From: Flavimobilis soli
GTDB lineage: Bacteria > Actinomycetota > Actinomycetes > Actinomycetales > Cellulomonadaceae
Direction: 5' to 3'
Assembly: GCF_002564025.1 (NCBI RefSeq)
Contig: NZ_PDJH01000001.1
Span: forward strand, 1,488,001-1,552,000
Length of the DNA stretch: 64,000 bases
Position 1 is the first letter of the stretch. The number at the start of each line of letters is the position of its first letter. Position numbers and translations under genes: made by a program. The notes beneath the pieces are model-generated. The model saw nothing but the letters and a program-made list of their open reading frames with translations. It was not told the DNA's origin and searched no databases. Positions 50,692-63,600 of the stretch are shown here, in pieces.

Positions 50692-51489
50692 TCAGCCGAA
50701 CAGGCGGCCGAGCGCCTCGATGTTGAGGAACGCGACCAGCGCGGCGCCGAACCACACGACAGGCCAGACGCCCGAGGCGCGGCGCGTGCGCGTCGGCACG
50801 GCGGGCTGCTCGACCGGCGCGGCGGCCAGACGGTCGCTGCGCGGGGAGGCGGGCGTGACGAACGTCGAGACGACCGGGGTCTCGCCGGTCGTCGGCGGCT
50901 GGATCGTCGTCATCTGCAGGTGCAGCTCGGTCGGCTCCTTGATCGCGCGGCGGCGACGCGGGGCGTCCAGCTCGACCGACGTCGAGACGTCCGGGGTGCG
51001 GCCGACGAGCAGCTCGAGCAGGAGGCACGCCGCCTCGTCCGCGCGCTGCGCGTCGAGCCGCGCCGGGAGGTCGAGCAGCCACTTCTCGAGGCTGGCCTCA
51101 CCGATGACGTCGGCGGGGCCGACGGCGGCGGGCGCCAGGTCCTGGTACGCGAGGGAGACGACGGCGCGGACCGACGTGCGCAGGTCCGCCGGGAGGAGGG
51201 CGGCGATGTGCGCGGCGGTCATGCCCGCGTGCTCGGCGGCCTCGTCCTTCGGGACACCGTCGAGGCGGAGCGCGCCGCGCTCGACCGCGACGTCGCCCAG
51301 CCAGCGGGCGCTCTCGACGACGACGATGCCGCCCGGGCCCACGAAGAGCCGGTCGATGCGTCCGCCAAGCTTGCTCGGACGGCGCAGGTCGCGCAGCACC
51401 GTCCAGCTGTGACGGCCCAGCACGCGGTTGCGGTGAGCCGCAGGCGTGTGCGTCCCCACCAACCCGGGCGCGCTGTTGATGTCCGTCAT
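50692..51489 (-). CDS. NERD-domain protein with C-terminal membrane anchor
   Basis: 265 aa. Residues about 25-120 carry the nuclease-related domain core: RIDRLFVGPGGIVVVESARW (Asp and Glu/Ser of the restriction-endonuclease-like fold), then AAHIAALLPADLRTSVRAVVSLAYQDL. A Pro/Thr-rich linker leads to one C-terminal helix (SGVWPVVWFGAALVAFLNI, about 240-258). It is probably membrane-attached facing the cytoplasm. Catalytic Glu/Lys identities are not certain here, so activity is open. Confidence 0.8.
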   Translation of the reverse strand: MTDINSAPGLVGTHTPAAHRNRVLGRHSWTVLRDLRRPSKLGGRIDRLFVGPGGIVVVESARWLGDVAVERGALRLDGVPKDEAAEHAGMTAAHIAALLPADLRTSVRAVVSLAYQDLAPAAVGPADVIGEASLEKWLLDLPARLDAQRADEAACLLLELLVGRTPDVSTSVELDAPRRRRAIKEPTELHLQMTTIQPPTTGETPVVSTFVTPASPRSDRLAAAPVEQPAVPTRTRRASGVWPVVWFGAALVAFLNIEALGRLFG

Positions 51490-51550
51490 ACCTTCTCCAT
51501 CGGCTCAACCCCGGGTAAAGATGAGCCGTTCCGTCGACCAGTTGGGGCCG

Positions 51551-54500
51551 TTATGCCCTGCGGCGCCGGACCTCCACCATGAGCGCACCGAGCGCGATCG
51601 CCGCCAGCGCGACGACGAGCGAGGTCAGCCCCTCGGTGCCGGTGCGCGGCAGCCGGTCGACGCCGTCGGTCGAGTCGCCGTCGGTCGAGTCGCCGTCGGT
51701 CGAGTCGTCGTCGGTCGGCGTCGGCTCGTCCGTGTCGTCCGCGGGCTCGTCCGTGCCGTCCGCGGGACCTGGCGTGGGCTCGTCCGTGCCGCCACCGTCG
51801 TCGGCGCCGTCGTCCGTTCCGGGCGCTTCCTGGACGGCGGCGACGATCGTCGCCGAGAAGCGCCGGACCGCGCCGTTGTCCGCCTCGATCGTCACGGTGT
51901 GCGTCCCCGTCACGAGCACGGTCCCCCGGAGCGTGCCGGTGCCGTCGCCGTTGTCGGTGAAGGTCAGTCCGAGCGGCAGGGTGCCGACGACGCGCAGGAC
52001 GGGCGTCGGGTAGCCACCCGCGCGGAACGTCAGGTCGACCTTGTCGCCGACCACGACCTCCTCGTCCCCCGAGACGTCCGTCGTCGTGATCGCGGCGACC
52101 GTCAGGTCGAGCGTCTGGCGGGTCACGCCCGCGCTGCTCGTCGCGACGACCGTAGGCCGGAAGAGCCCACCGACCGTGGGCCTCCCGGCGATCGTCGCCG
52201 TGCCGTCGCCGTTGTCGGTGAAGGTCAGTCCCGGCGGAAGGGTCGTAGCTGCGACCGGGGCCGGTCCGGCCGCGAGGACTCCGCGGCTCGCCGCCATCAC
52301 CCGGGCGACGCCTGCCGCTCCGGCACCCGCGCTCTCGAGGGCGAGCGCGGGGACCGGGAACCCTCCGAACGTGACGGTCAGGTTCACCGCGCCGCCCGCG
52401 ACGACCTTCGCCACGGGGTCGGAGGTCACCGCAGGCTTCTCGACGACCGTCACCTCGACGTCGGTCGTCGCGGCGCTCACGACGTTCGTCGCGGTCAGAC
52501 GGACCGTCGTCGCCCCGCCGCGGGCCGGCGTCCCGCTGATCGTCGCCGTGCCGTCGCCGCGGTCCGCGAACGTCAGACCCTGAGGCAGCCCGGTCGCCGT
52601 GATCGTCGGCACGGGGTAGCCGTCGACGGTCACGACGGCGGACACGGGCACACCCGCCTCGAGGTCGAGGTCGTCGGCACTCGTGAACGCAGGCGCCTTC
52701 TGGACGTGCAGCACGAAGCTGGTCGATGCTGAGCCAGCCATGTTCGTCGCGGTCAAGGTCATGGCGCTCGTCCCGCTCGTGGTCGGCGTGCCGTGGATCC
52801 GCACGCTGCCGTCGCCCAGGTCCGTTGCTCTCACTCCTGCTGGGAGCCCGGTCGCCGTCCAGGCGGGAGCGGGGTCGCCCGTCGCGACGAACGTCCGGTC
52901 GACGGCGTCACCGAGGTGGACCGTGAGGTCCGAGGCTGGCGTCACGACCGGCTTCTCGCGGACGATGACACGGATCGTCGCGCTCACGTCGTCGCCGGAC
53001 AGGGTCCGGACGGCACGGACCGCCACGTCGTACGTTCCCGGGACCGTGGGTGTCCCGCTGAGCGTGAGGAGAGCACCCTCGACCCGGGCGGTGACGCCGG
53101 GCGGGAGCGTGCCCTGCGAGACCGTCACGTCCGGGGCGGGAAGTCCTGTCGCCAGGACCTCGTGGGAGAACGCCTCGCCCACGACGGCGTCGCGCGTCGC
53201 CCCGGGGACGACGACGGAGCTCCCGACGACGATCGACCCGGTGATCGTGCTCGAGCCGAAGGGGTTGGTCACGAACAGGGTGAACGACGACGTCCCCGCG
53301 CCGGTCGGCACTCCCGTGATCGAGGCTCCGGAGATCACCATGCCGACCGGCAGGCTCCCGGCGACGACCTGGTAGGCGTTGCCCGGTGGGAGCGGGATGG
53401 TCGACGGCTGCGCCTCCCGGACGAAGATGCTGCCTAGCGGTTCCGCGGACGGCGGTACGCCGACGGTCAGCGTCTGCACCCGGGCGCGGCCGAGCTCGAG
53501 GCTCGGAACAGCGACGCTCGTCGCTACGGCAGTGAGCGGGAACGTTCCTGCGGCCGTCGGTGTGCCGCTGACCGTGCGCGTCACGGGGTCGAACGACATT
53601 CCTGCGGGGAGCCCGTCGAGCGTGAGTGCGACCGTCCCGGCGGAAGCTCCCAGCGCGACGATGCCGAACGGCGCTGACGGGAGGCCGAGGGTCAGGTTGA
53701 CGTCCGGCGAGGCGGGGAAGGTGACCGTCGGCAGGACGCGAAACTCGTATGTCTTCGCGTCCGACTGCCGGAACTCGTCCTGAGCCAGGATGGTGGCAGA
53801 GAAGTCGCCGGCCACGGTCGGCGTCCCTGAGATCCGGCCGCTGCTCGACAGGGTCAGCTCGGGCGGGAGCATCCCAGAGATCACAAGGTAGTCCGCCGGG
53901 TCGGGCACGTCGAGCTGGAGGTCGAGCGGCGTACCGACGACGAGGTGGCGCTGCTCGGCGGTGAGCTCAGGGAGGACGGGGGCGGGGACGCGCGTGTACG
54001 CGACCGTTGCCGAGCTCCCTACCGTCGGCTGGCCCCACGTGTCGTGGAGCATCCCGGCCGGGACATCGAGCCGCACCGTCCCGGACGAACCTCCGACGGC
54101 GACCTTGACGACGTGGTCCTCGGCGGTTCCTGTCACCGACGTCACGCGTGCCGTCGTCCCGCCCGTCGTCGCCACCGCGAAGTCGTTCGCGCCCCACGCC
54201 CCACCGCTGAACGGCGTCGTCCCGGAGTAGCGCACCCGGAAGTGGACCGAGGTCCCGTCGGCTCCCCCGCGATAGGTGCTCGACTCGGTCGTGACGTACG
54301 CGGCGCGCGGGGCCGGCTGCGCGCCGGCGAGCGGCGTCGTGCGGATCGCGTCGATGACGGCGACCAGCTCGTTGGCGCCGTCGAGGTTCTTCGGGTGCGC
54401 GACCGTCACGGCGATCTCCGTGACGGACGTGAAGTCGGCGGTGCCGGAGAAGCCCCCGGAGCAGCCGGCCGCGGCTGCGTCGCACAGCGGCCGGACGATG

Positions 54501-54949
54501 CCGTAGCCGTCGGGGGCGTTGCTGATGCCGGACGACGCCGCGATGCTCTCACGGCCGAGAGAGTCGACGAGCGTGATCCAGATGTTCGCGGCGACCTCTC
54601 CCGGGGACGGCGACGACCTGACGATCGAGTCGAACTCCAGGAAGAACTGACCGTTGCTGCCGCCCGAGGTGAGATCCGCCGTCGGGATCGCGTACCGGAG
54701 GGTCACGGAGCTCGGCGCGCCGCCGCCGGGGTGCGTCGTGCGCACGACGCCCTTGCCGCCGTTCTCGGTGAAGCTGGCCGTCCCGTCGGTCTCGACCGTG
54801 CGCACGCCCCGGACGTTGCCCGAGAAGTCGTCGAGGCCCACCGGCGCCACCGCGGTCGCGACGGGTGCCGCGACGAGGGCGACCCCAGCAGCGAGGACGA
54901 CGGCGACCACCTGGGCGGCGGTGGAACGGAGGAGGCGAGGCAGACGCAT
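51551..54949 (-). CDS. LPXTG-anchored surface protein with putative Ig (He_PIG) repeats
   Basis: 1132 aa. Signal peptide (AAQVVAVVLAAGVALVAAP), a large N-terminal domain starting VGLDDFSGNVRGVRTVE (lectin/jelly-roll-like, about 40-210), then at least eight putative-Ig repeats of the He_PIG type (GLPxG...DNGDGTATISGTP pattern). A Pro/Thr/Asp-rich stalk of about 60 residues follows. The end is LPRTG (residues 1100-1104), a hydrophobic helix and RRRRA, a sortase substrate. Likely a cell-wall-anchored adhesin or matrix protein. A run of 15-bp DNA repeats (51661-51715) sits in the stalk. Confidence 0.9.
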   Translation of the reverse strand: MRLPRLLRSTAAQVVAVVLAAGVALVAAPVATAVAPVGLDDFSGNVRGVRTVETDGTASFTENGGKGVVRTTHPGGGAPSSVTLRYAIPTADLTSGGSNGQFFLEFDSIVRSSPSPGEVAANIWITLVDSLGRESIAASSGISNAPDGYGIVRPLCDAAAAGCSGGFSGTADFTSVTEIAVTVAHPKNLDGANELVAVIDAIRTTPLAGAQPAPRAAYVTTESSTYRGGADGTSVHFRVRYSGTTPFSGGAWGANDFAVATTGGTTARVTSVTGTAEDHVVKVAVGGSSGTVRLDVPAGMLHDTWGQPTVGSSATVAYTRVPAPVLPELTAEQRHLVVGTPLDLQLDVPDPADYLVISGMLPPELTLSSSGRISGTPTVAGDFSATILAQDEFRQSDAKTYEFRVLPTVTFPASPDVNLTLGLPSAPFGIVALGASAGTVALTLDGLPAGMSFDPVTRTVSGTPTAAGTFPLTAVATSVAVPSLELGRARVQTLTVGVPPSAEPLGSIFVREAQPSTIPLPPGNAYQVVAGSLPVGMVISGASITGVPTGAGTSSFTLFVTNPFGSSTITGSIVVGSSVVVPGATRDAVVGEAFSHEVLATGLPAPDVTVSQGTLPPGVTARVEGALLTLSGTPTVPGTYDVAVRAVRTLSGDDVSATIRVIVREKPVVTPASDLTVHLGDAVDRTFVATGDPAPAWTATGLPAGVRATDLGDGSVRIHGTPTTSGTSAMTLTATNMAGSASTSFVLHVQKAPAFTSADDLDLEAGVPVSAVVTVDGYPVPTITATGLPQGLTFADRGDGTATISGTPARGGATTVRLTATNVVSAATTDVEVTVVEKPAVTSDPVAKVVAGGAVNLTVTFGGFPVPALALESAGAGAAGVARVMAASRGVLAAGPAPVAATTLPPGLTFTDNGDGTATIAGRPTVGGLFRPTVVATSSAGVTRQTLDLTVAAITTTDVSGDEEVVVGDKVDLTFRAGGYPTPVLRVVGTLPLGLTFTDNGDGTGTLRGTVLVTGTHTVTIEADNGAVRRFSATIVAAVQEAPGTDDGADDGGGTDEPTPGPADGTDEPADDTDEPTPTDDDSTDGDSTDGDSTDGVDRLPRTGTEGLTSLVVALAAIALGALMVEVRRRRA
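51661..51715 (-). repeat. 15-bp tandem repeats inside the LPXTG stalk
   Basis: Three to four copies of a 15-bp unit (encoding Ser-Thr-Asp-Gly-Asp) lie just upstream of the LPRTG motif. Being in frame, copy-number change would alter stalk length without breaking the gene. Confidence 0.75.
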
Positions 54950-55133
54950 GAGGTGCCTTTCACGGCGCGACGTCAGGAAAAAGACGTGTCATGGTCACAC
55001 GGGACGAACGTCTTAGCGGCATCTCGCAAGCCGCGACACTCGAGCCGTAGGTGATACAACCTCCGGCGCACCCTCGCATGCCCACGTCAGCGCCCGCTTG
55101 CGGTCGCGGCCGTCAGGCCCGGACAGTGGGGAG

Positions 55134-56114
55134 ATGGACACTTCCCTCACGACCGTGCCCCTCGGCACGACCGACATGACCATCACCCGCGTCGGCTTCG
55201 GCGCCTGGGCCATCGGAGGCAGCGGCTGGGCCTTCGGCTGGGGCCAGCAGGACGACGCGGACTCGATCACCGCGATCCGTCACGCCGTCGAGCGTGGCGT
55301 CAACTGGATCGACACCGCCTCCGTCTACGGCCTCGGCCACTCCGAGGAGGTCGTCGCTCGCGCCCTCGCCGACCTGCCCGAGGCCGACCGCCCCTACGTC
55401 TTCACGAAGGGCGGCATGGACTGGTCCGCCGACCCCTCGGCCCGCGCCGAGCGCATCGCCGAGCCGCGAGCGCTGCGCCGCCAGCTCGAGGACTCCCTGC
55501 GCAGGCTCGACGTCGAGCGCATCGACCTGTACCAGGTGCACTGGCCCGCCGAGGACGGCACGCCCCTCGAGGAGTACTGGCAGGCGATGCTCGACTTCAA
55601 GGCCGAGGGCAAGGTCCGCGCGATCGGCCTGTCCAACCACGACGTCGCGGCGCTCGAGCGCGCGGAGGCGCTCGGGCACGTCGACACGCTGCAGCCGCCG
55701 TACTCGGCGATCCGCCGCGACTCGGCCGCCGAGCTGCTGCCGTGGTGCGCCGACCACGGCGTCGGCACGATCGTCTACAGCCCGATGGGCTCGGGCCTGC
55801 TGACGGGCGCCTTCTCGGCGGAGCGCGTCGCCGCGCTGCCCAAGGACGACTGGCGCCACGCCGACCCGGCGTTCACAACGCACCTCGAGGAGAACCTCGC
55901 GATCAGCGACGCGCTCGGCGAGGTTGCCCGCCGCCACGGTGTCGAGCAGCCGGCCGCCGCGGTCGCGTGGGTGCTCGGCACGCGCGGCGTCACCGGCGCG
56001 ATCGTCGGCGCGCGCACGCCTGCCCAGGTCGACGGCTGGGTGACGGGCGCCGACCTCGTGCTGACCGACGAGGACTACGCCCTCGTCGCCGCCGCGGGAG
56101 CGCCGCGGCCGTGA
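55134..56114 (+). CDS. aldo/keto reductase
   Basis: 326 aa from the ATG at 55134; an upstream in-frame ATG at 55098 exists. GGGGAG is immediately adjacent, so the site is unusually close and the start is uncertain. AKR fold: GFGAWAIGGSGWAFGWG, NWIDTASVYGLGHSEEVVARAL with catalytic Asp and Tyr, FTKGG (Lys), YQVHWP (His), IGLSNHD and GAIVGARTPAQV for NADPH. It reduces carbonyls; substrate unknown. Lies 108-123 bp upstream of the YyaL gene on the same strand. Confidence 0.93.
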   Translation: MDTSLTTVPLGTTDMTITRVGFGAWAIGGSGWAFGWGQQDDADSITAIRHAVERGVNWIDTASVYGLGHSEEVVARALADLPEADRPYVFTKGGMDWSADPSARAERIAEPRALRRQLEDSLRRLDVERIDLYQVHWPAEDGTPLEEYWQAMLDFKAEGKVRAIGLSNHDVAALERAEALGHVDTLQPPYSAIRRDSAAELLPWCADHGVGTIVYSPMGSGLLTGAFSAERVAALPKDDWRHADPAFTTHLEENLAISDALGEVARRHGVEQPAAAVAWVLGTRGVTGAIVGARTPAQVDGWVTGADLVLTDEDYALVAAAGAPRP

Positions 56115-56236
56115 CGCGCTGACGACCGGAGGGCGGGCGCCGCGCCGCGTCCGCCCTCCGGGACGCCGGCGGCCGCGCCCGGCGCGAGCGCAGGTCCCGG
56201 GCAAGAATGAGGAGACGACCAGCAATGGAGGCTGCC

Positions 56237-58351
<2,115 letters not shown>

Positions 58352-58577
58352 CGGGCGGAAGCCCCTACCGGTGATCACATCCCGGTAAAAGTGCCCACGA
58401 CGTCTCGCGCAACGTGTGATCTTGCCTCTAGTATGCCGAGGTAGTTGCTGTGCCTCGCTCGTCTTCACTGCAATGGTCATTCCATTGCGATCTTGATCCT
58501 CAGGAGTGGACGCCGAACACCGCGACGGAAGGGCCCCGAAGGGCGGGGCCGTCCGAGCACTCTGAAGGAGTTTTGGA
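58352..58577 (+). promoter_or_regulatory. long cspA leader region
   Basis: 226 bp before cspA with no other gene. A hairpin with GGCCCC/GGGGCC arms (58532-58537 and 58545-58550, extended by CGGA/TCCG) precedes the GGAG ribosome-binding site. Long structured leaders are usual for cold-shock genes. No clear promoter hexamers; TTGCCT and TAGTTG are weak candidates. Confidence 0.4.
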
Positions 58578-58781
58578 ATGACTGTTGGAACCGTGAAGTG
58601 GTTCAACGCTGAGAAGGGCTTCGGCTTCATCGCCCCCGAGGACGGCAGCGCTGACGTGTTCGCCCACTACTCGGCCATCCAGACGAGCGGCTACCGCTCG
58701 CTGGACGAGAACCAGAAGGTCGAGTTCGACGTCACGCAGGGCCCGAAGGGCCCGCAGGCGGAGAACATCCGCCCGCTGTGA
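58578..58781 (+). CDS. cspA: cold-shock protein CspA-type
   Basis: 67 aa, one cold-shock domain: [29 protein letters not shown], and [12 protein letters not shown] at the end. RNP1 (KGFGFI) and RNP2 (VFAHY; the usual FVH is here FAH) are both recognisable. Binds RNA and single-stranded DNA as an RNA chaperone. Followed by an intrinsic terminator. Confidence 0.97.
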   Translation: MTVGTVKWFNAEKGFGFIAPEDGSADVFAHYSAIQTSGYRSLDENQKVEFDVTQGPKGPQAENIRPL

Positions 58782-58810
58782 TCTCGCGGACCGTCTTCTG
58801 ACGGAACGTA

Positions 58811-58850
58811 CGAACGCCCCCGGTCCCACGGACCGGGGGCGTTCGTCTTT
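58811..58850 (+). terminator. intrinsic terminator after cspA
   Basis: 15-bp perfect arms (58811-58825 and 58831-58845), 5-nt loop, then TCTTT. Confidence 0.9.
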
Positions 58851-58892
58851 GTCGGGGGGAGGTGCGCCGTCGGGCAGGACGGGCCGCGTCCC

Positions 58893-59459
58893 TCAGTCGG
58901 CGGCGGGGGACTTCGCCGGGCGGTAGACGAGGTGCCACGCCTGCCACGCGTACGACGTCGCTGCCGCCGCGTGGCCGAAGCACCCGGCGGCGCTGATGAG
59001 ATATGCGACCGTCCACAGCGGCCCGCCCTGGTCGGACGACGCGAGCAGGAGCAGCGGCAGGCCCACCATGAGGAGCGCGGTGCGCGCCTTGCCGAGGAAG
59101 TTCACCTCGAGCTCGGGCAGCGGGAACCGCTTCGTCGCGAGGAGGAAGAGCATCCCGCCCGCGAGGATGACGTCGGGGACGACGACGAGGGCGAGCATCC
59201 ACCAGGGCGCGTTGCCGGTGACAGCGAGCGTGATGATGACCGCGCCCATCCCGAGCCGGTCTGCGAGCGGGTCGAGCGTCTTGCCGAGCTCGGACACCTG
59301 GTTCCAGCGGCGCGCGATGAAGCCGTCAGCCCAGTCGGTGATGCCGAGGACCGCGAGGGCGACGACAGCGGCCGTGACCCGTCCCTGCACCGCGAGCACC
59401 ACGAACAGGGGAGTCAGCACGACCAGACGGACGATCGTGATGATGTTGGGGATGGTCAC
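58893..59459 (-). CDS. CDP-alcohol phosphatidyltransferase family protein
   Basis: 188 aa. Contains D-x2-DG-x2-AR-x8-G-x3-D-x3-D: D42, D45-G46, A49-R50, G59, D63 and D67, the full catalytic motif binding CDP-alcohol and divalent metal. About six helices. Starts MTIPNIITIVRL like PgsA/CdsA-type phosphatidyl-glycerophosphate or cardiolipin synthases, but the lipid product cannot be fixed. Integral membrane enzyme of phospholipid synthesis. Confidence 0.92.
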   Translation of the reverse strand: MTIPNIITIVRLVVLTPLFVVLAVQGRVTAAVVALAVLGITDWADGFIARRWNQVSELGKTLDPLADRLGMGAVIITLAVTGNAPWWMLALVVVPDVILAGGMLFLLATKRFPLPELEVNFLGKARTALLMVGLPLLLLASSDQGGPLWTVAYLISAAGCFGHAAAATSYAWQAWHLVYRPAKSPAAD

Positions 59460-59502
59460 GAGCCAAGCCTATGCCTCCCGGCCCGCTTGCCCCGGCGGGA
59501 CG

Positions 59503-60570
59503 TCAGGAGTCGGACGGCCTGCTCTCGTCGGCGCTCTCCTGCGCGATCTCGGCGCCCTCCTGCTGCATCTCGCGCTCCTTCTCGGCGCGCTTCCGGATGG
59601 CACGCGTGTCCCGCAACCGCACGATCACGTCGCGCTCCGCTGGCAGCCCGAGCCGGAGCTGGCGGGCGCGCCGCAGCTCGACGTCCAGCTCGATTCCGAA
59701 CAACAGCGCGAGGTTGCCGATCCACAGCGCGAGGAGGAAGACGACGAAGCCGGCGAGCGCCCCGTACGTCGCGTCGTAGCTCGCGAAGTTGGAGACGTAG
59801 AGCCCGAAGGCCGCGCTCGCCAGGACCCACACGACGATCGCGGTCGCGGCGCCGGGCGAGATCCAGCGCCGCTTCTCGTGGCGCACGTTCGGCGTCGCGA
59901 GGTAGAGCATCGCGACGACGAGGACCGCGAGGGCGGCGACGACCGGCCAGCGCAGCACGGACCACACGGTCGCGAGCGTGTCGGCCTCGCCGACGAGCCC
60001 GCCGACGGCGCGCACGACGTCGCCCGACGCCACGAGCGTGACCGCGATGAGCGCGACCATGACGAGCAGCGCGAGAGTCACGCCGTACATGATCGGGCGG
60101 AGCTTCCACACGGGCCGCCCCTCCTCGACGCCGTACACGCGGTTCGCCGCACGCGAGAACGCGGTGACGTACGCGGATGCCGACCACAGGGCGGTCACGA
60201 GGCCGAGGACGAGGCCCCAGCCTGCCGCGGACGAGCTCGCGATCCCTTCGAGGACCGGGCGCAGCGTCTCGACGGCCTCGCCCGAGCCGAGGTCCTCGAG
60301 CACCTTGAACAGGTCGTCGAGCACCGACTGCGGGTCCGCGAGCACACCGAGGATCGACACGAGCGCGACGATCGCGGGGACTATCGCGAGCACCGAGTAG
60401 TACACGAGCGCCGCCGCGAGGTCGGTGCACTGGTCCGACATGAACTCGCGCACGGCACGCACGACGGCGTACCGCACGGTCGTCCGGCGCGACACGTCCG
60501 AGTCGTCCTCCCGGCGCGCAGGGACGTCTCGGGTCTCGTCAGCGGGCGTGGCCTCGGTGCTCTGCGTCAT
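59503..60570 (-). CDS. YihY/virulence factor BrkB family membrane protein
   Basis: 355 aa. Six-helix YihY/BrkB domain (about residues 40-305): AAALVYYSVLAIVPAIVALVSILG, TALWSASAYVTAFSRAANRVYGVEEGRP (family signature), then LYVSNFASYDATYGALAGFVVFLLAL. A charged C-terminal tail (AEKEREMQQEGAEIAQESA). Not a tRNA nuclease despite the old RNase BN label. Function unresolved. Confidence 0.93.
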   Translation of the reverse strand: MTQSTEATPADETRDVPARREDDSDVSRRTTVRYAVVRAVREFMSDQCTDLAAALVYYSVLAIVPAIVALVSILGVLADPQSVLDDLFKVLEDLGSGEAVETLRPVLEGIASSSAAGWGLVLGLVTALWSASAYVTAFSRAANRVYGVEEGRPVWKLRPIMYGVTLALLVMVALIAVTLVASGDVVRAVGGLVGEADTLATVWSVLRWPVVAALAVLVVAMLYLATPNVRHEKRRWISPGAATAIVVWVLASAAFGLYVSNFASYDATYGALAGFVVFLLALWIGNLALLFGIELDVELRRARQLRLGLPAERDVIVRLRDTRAIRKRAEKEREMQQEGAEIAQESADESRPSDS

Positions 60571-60613
60571 CCCACGATCATCACCGCGCGCCCGAGGCCC
60601 CGCACGCCGAGAG

Positions 60614-63600
60614 TCAGACGTCCTGCGTGCGCGTGGCGCCGCGCGAGCCGATCGACTCGACCAGGTGGTAGAGCGCCGGCAGCACGAGCAGCGTCATGAG
60701 CGTCGACGAGAACAGACCGCCGATCACGACGATCGCGAGCGGCTGCGAGATGAACCCGCCGTGCCCCGTGATGCCGATCGCCATCGGGGCGAGCGCGAGG
60801 ATCGTCGCGAACGCCGTCATGAGGATCGGCTGGACGCGGTGGACCGATCCGCGGTGCAGCGCCTCGGTCATCGGTACGCCGCGGTCGCGATACTGCTTGA
60901 CGAGGTCGATCAGCACGATCGCGTTGGTCACGACGATGCCGATGAGCATCAGCACGCCGATGAGGGACGGGACTCCGAGCGCGACGCCCGTCGCCACCTG
61001 GAGCAGCACCGCGCCGGTCGCGGCGAACGGGATCGAGACCAGCAGCAGGAACGGGTGCAGGAGCGACCGGAAGGTCGCGACCATGACGACGTACACGATG
61101 AGGATCGCGACGAGCATCGCGAGCCCCAGCTGGGAGAACGCCTCGTTCTGCTCGGCGGTGACGCCGCCGATCTCCGCCGTGACGCCGTCGGGCAGGTCGA
61201 TCGTGTCGAGCGTGTCACCGACGACCGAGGCCGTCTGGCCCAGGTCGTCCGTGAGCGGCGTGACGGTGACGAGCTGGTTGCGCACGCCGTTCGACGTCGT
61301 GATCGCGACCGGGCCGTCCTCGACCTTCACCTCGGCGACGTCGTCGACCGTGACGCCGGACGGGTCGATCGCGAGGTCGCGGATCGCGTCGACCGACGCG
61401 GGCGGGTCCGTCGGCGTGAGGTAGACGCTCACGGACGAGCCGTCGATCGTCACCGCGCCGATCTGCTGCGGCGTGATCATGCCGGCGATCGCCTGCGAGA
61501 CCTGCGCCTCGCTCGTGCCCATCTGGGCGAGGAGCGCGCGGTCGAGCACGACCGACACGGTCGGGCGCGCCGTCGTGAGCGACGTCGCGACCTGCTCGAC
61601 CTCGTCGAGGGGACGCATCGCCTCCGCGATCGTCTCAGTCGCCGCCGCGACGTCGGCCGCCTCAGCGCCGCGGACCGCGATCTCGACGTCGGAGCTCATG
61701 CCCATGCCCGCGAGCTGCGAGATGGTCACGTCCTCCTCGGGGACGATCGCCGTGATCGCGGCACGCACGTCCTCCTGGATCCGGGCCTGGTCGCCGTCGG
61801 CGTCCGTCGTGAGCGACCACGAGATCGACTCGTTGCCGCCCGAGAGGAGCGCCGAGCTCTCGGTCGAGCCGATCGTCGCGGCGACGAGCTCGACGCCGTC
61901 GACCGCGCGCAGCGCCTCGTCGACCTCGCGGGCCTGCTCGAGCTGGTCGTCGAGCGCCGTGCCCGGCGCGACGGCCTGCGTGATGCCGAGCGAGTTCTGC
62001 GACATGTCGCCGAGGAAGCTCGTCTTCATGAGCGGCGTGAGCGCGCCCGTCCCGACGAGGACGACGACGGCGATGCCGACCGTGACCCAGCGGTGCGACA
62101 GGACCCACGTGAGCAGGCGGCCGTAGCTGCGCTGGATCAGGCCGGTGGCCTCGGCGGTGTCGCTCAGGTCGTCGGCGGCGGTCGTCTCGTCCTCGCTCGT
62201 GCCGTGGCCCTTCCACTTCAGGATCCAGTACGCGAGCACGGGGACGATCGTCAGCGCGACGAGCAGCGACGCGCCCATCGCGATGGCCACGGTGAACGCG
62301 AACGGGCGGAACAGCACGCCCGCCATGCCGCCGACGAGCGCGATCGGCAGGAAGACGGCGACGGTCGTGACGGTCGAGGCGGTGATCGCGCCCGCCACCT
62401 CACGCACGGCGTCGACGATCGTCGCGCGGCGCGTCTTGCCGTAGCGCATGTGCCGCTCGACGTTCTCGATGACGACGATCGAGTCGTCGACGATGCGGCC
62501 GATCGCGATCGTCAGGCCACCGAGGGACAGGATGTTGAGCGTGTAGCCCGCGGCCTGCATGCCGACGAACGCGACGAGCAGCGAGACCGGGATCGACACG
62601 GCCGTGACGAGGGTCGCTCGGCCCGAGCGCAGGAACGCGAGGATGACGATGACAGCCATGACGAGGCCGAGCAGGCCCTCCGACGCGAGGCTGTTGATCG
62701 ACTCCTCGATGAACGGGGCCTGGTCGACGAGGACGGAGAAGGTCGCGCCCGCGACCATCTCCTCGAGGCCCGGGAGCGCGTCGCGGACGGCGTGCGAGAC
62801 CTCGACCGTGTTTGCGTCGGGCAGCTTCGTCACGGAGAGGGTCAGCGCCTCCTTGCCGTCGACGAGCGAGTAGGACGTCGTCGGGTCCGTCGTCATCTCG
62901 ACGTCGGCGACGTCCTCGAGCGTGACCGCACCGACCGGGATGGTCGCGACGTCCTCGACCGACGAGAGGCGCTGGCCGACCTGGACCGCCATGGACGAGC
63001 CGTCATCGTCGATCGTGCCGGCGGGGACGAGCACGCCGTTCTGCGCGAGTACCGTCGCTACCTGCTGCGCGGACACGCCGTTCTCCGCCATGTCCTCGAA
63101 GCGCGGGGTGACCGAGATGCGCGGGCCCGGGGCACCGACGATGCTCGCGGCGGCGACGCCGTCGAGCCGCTCGAGCTCGGGGACGACGACGTCCGCGAGC
63201 CGCCCGGCGAGGCTTCCCGGGTCGTCGGAGGAGACGGCGACCTGGATGACCGGGAAGTCGTCGAGGCTGATCGCGAGCACGCTCGGGTCGACGTTCTCCG
63301 GGAGGAACGAGCTGATCCGGCCGAGGGCCTGATTCATCTTCTGCTCGACCTTGGCCGTCTCGGTGCCGAACTCGAACTCGGCGAGGACGACGGACATGCC
63401 GGTCGACGACGTGGACGTCGTGCCGAGGAGGCCCGGGACGGTCTGGAGCGCCTTCTCGACGGGCGTCGTGACGTCGGAGGCGACGACCTCCACGGACGCG
63501 CCGGGGTGCGCGGTGAGGACCGCGAGCTGCGGCACCTCGATCGACGGGATGAGCTCCTGCTTGAGGGAGGTGAACGCGAGACCGCCGAAGACGGCGACGA

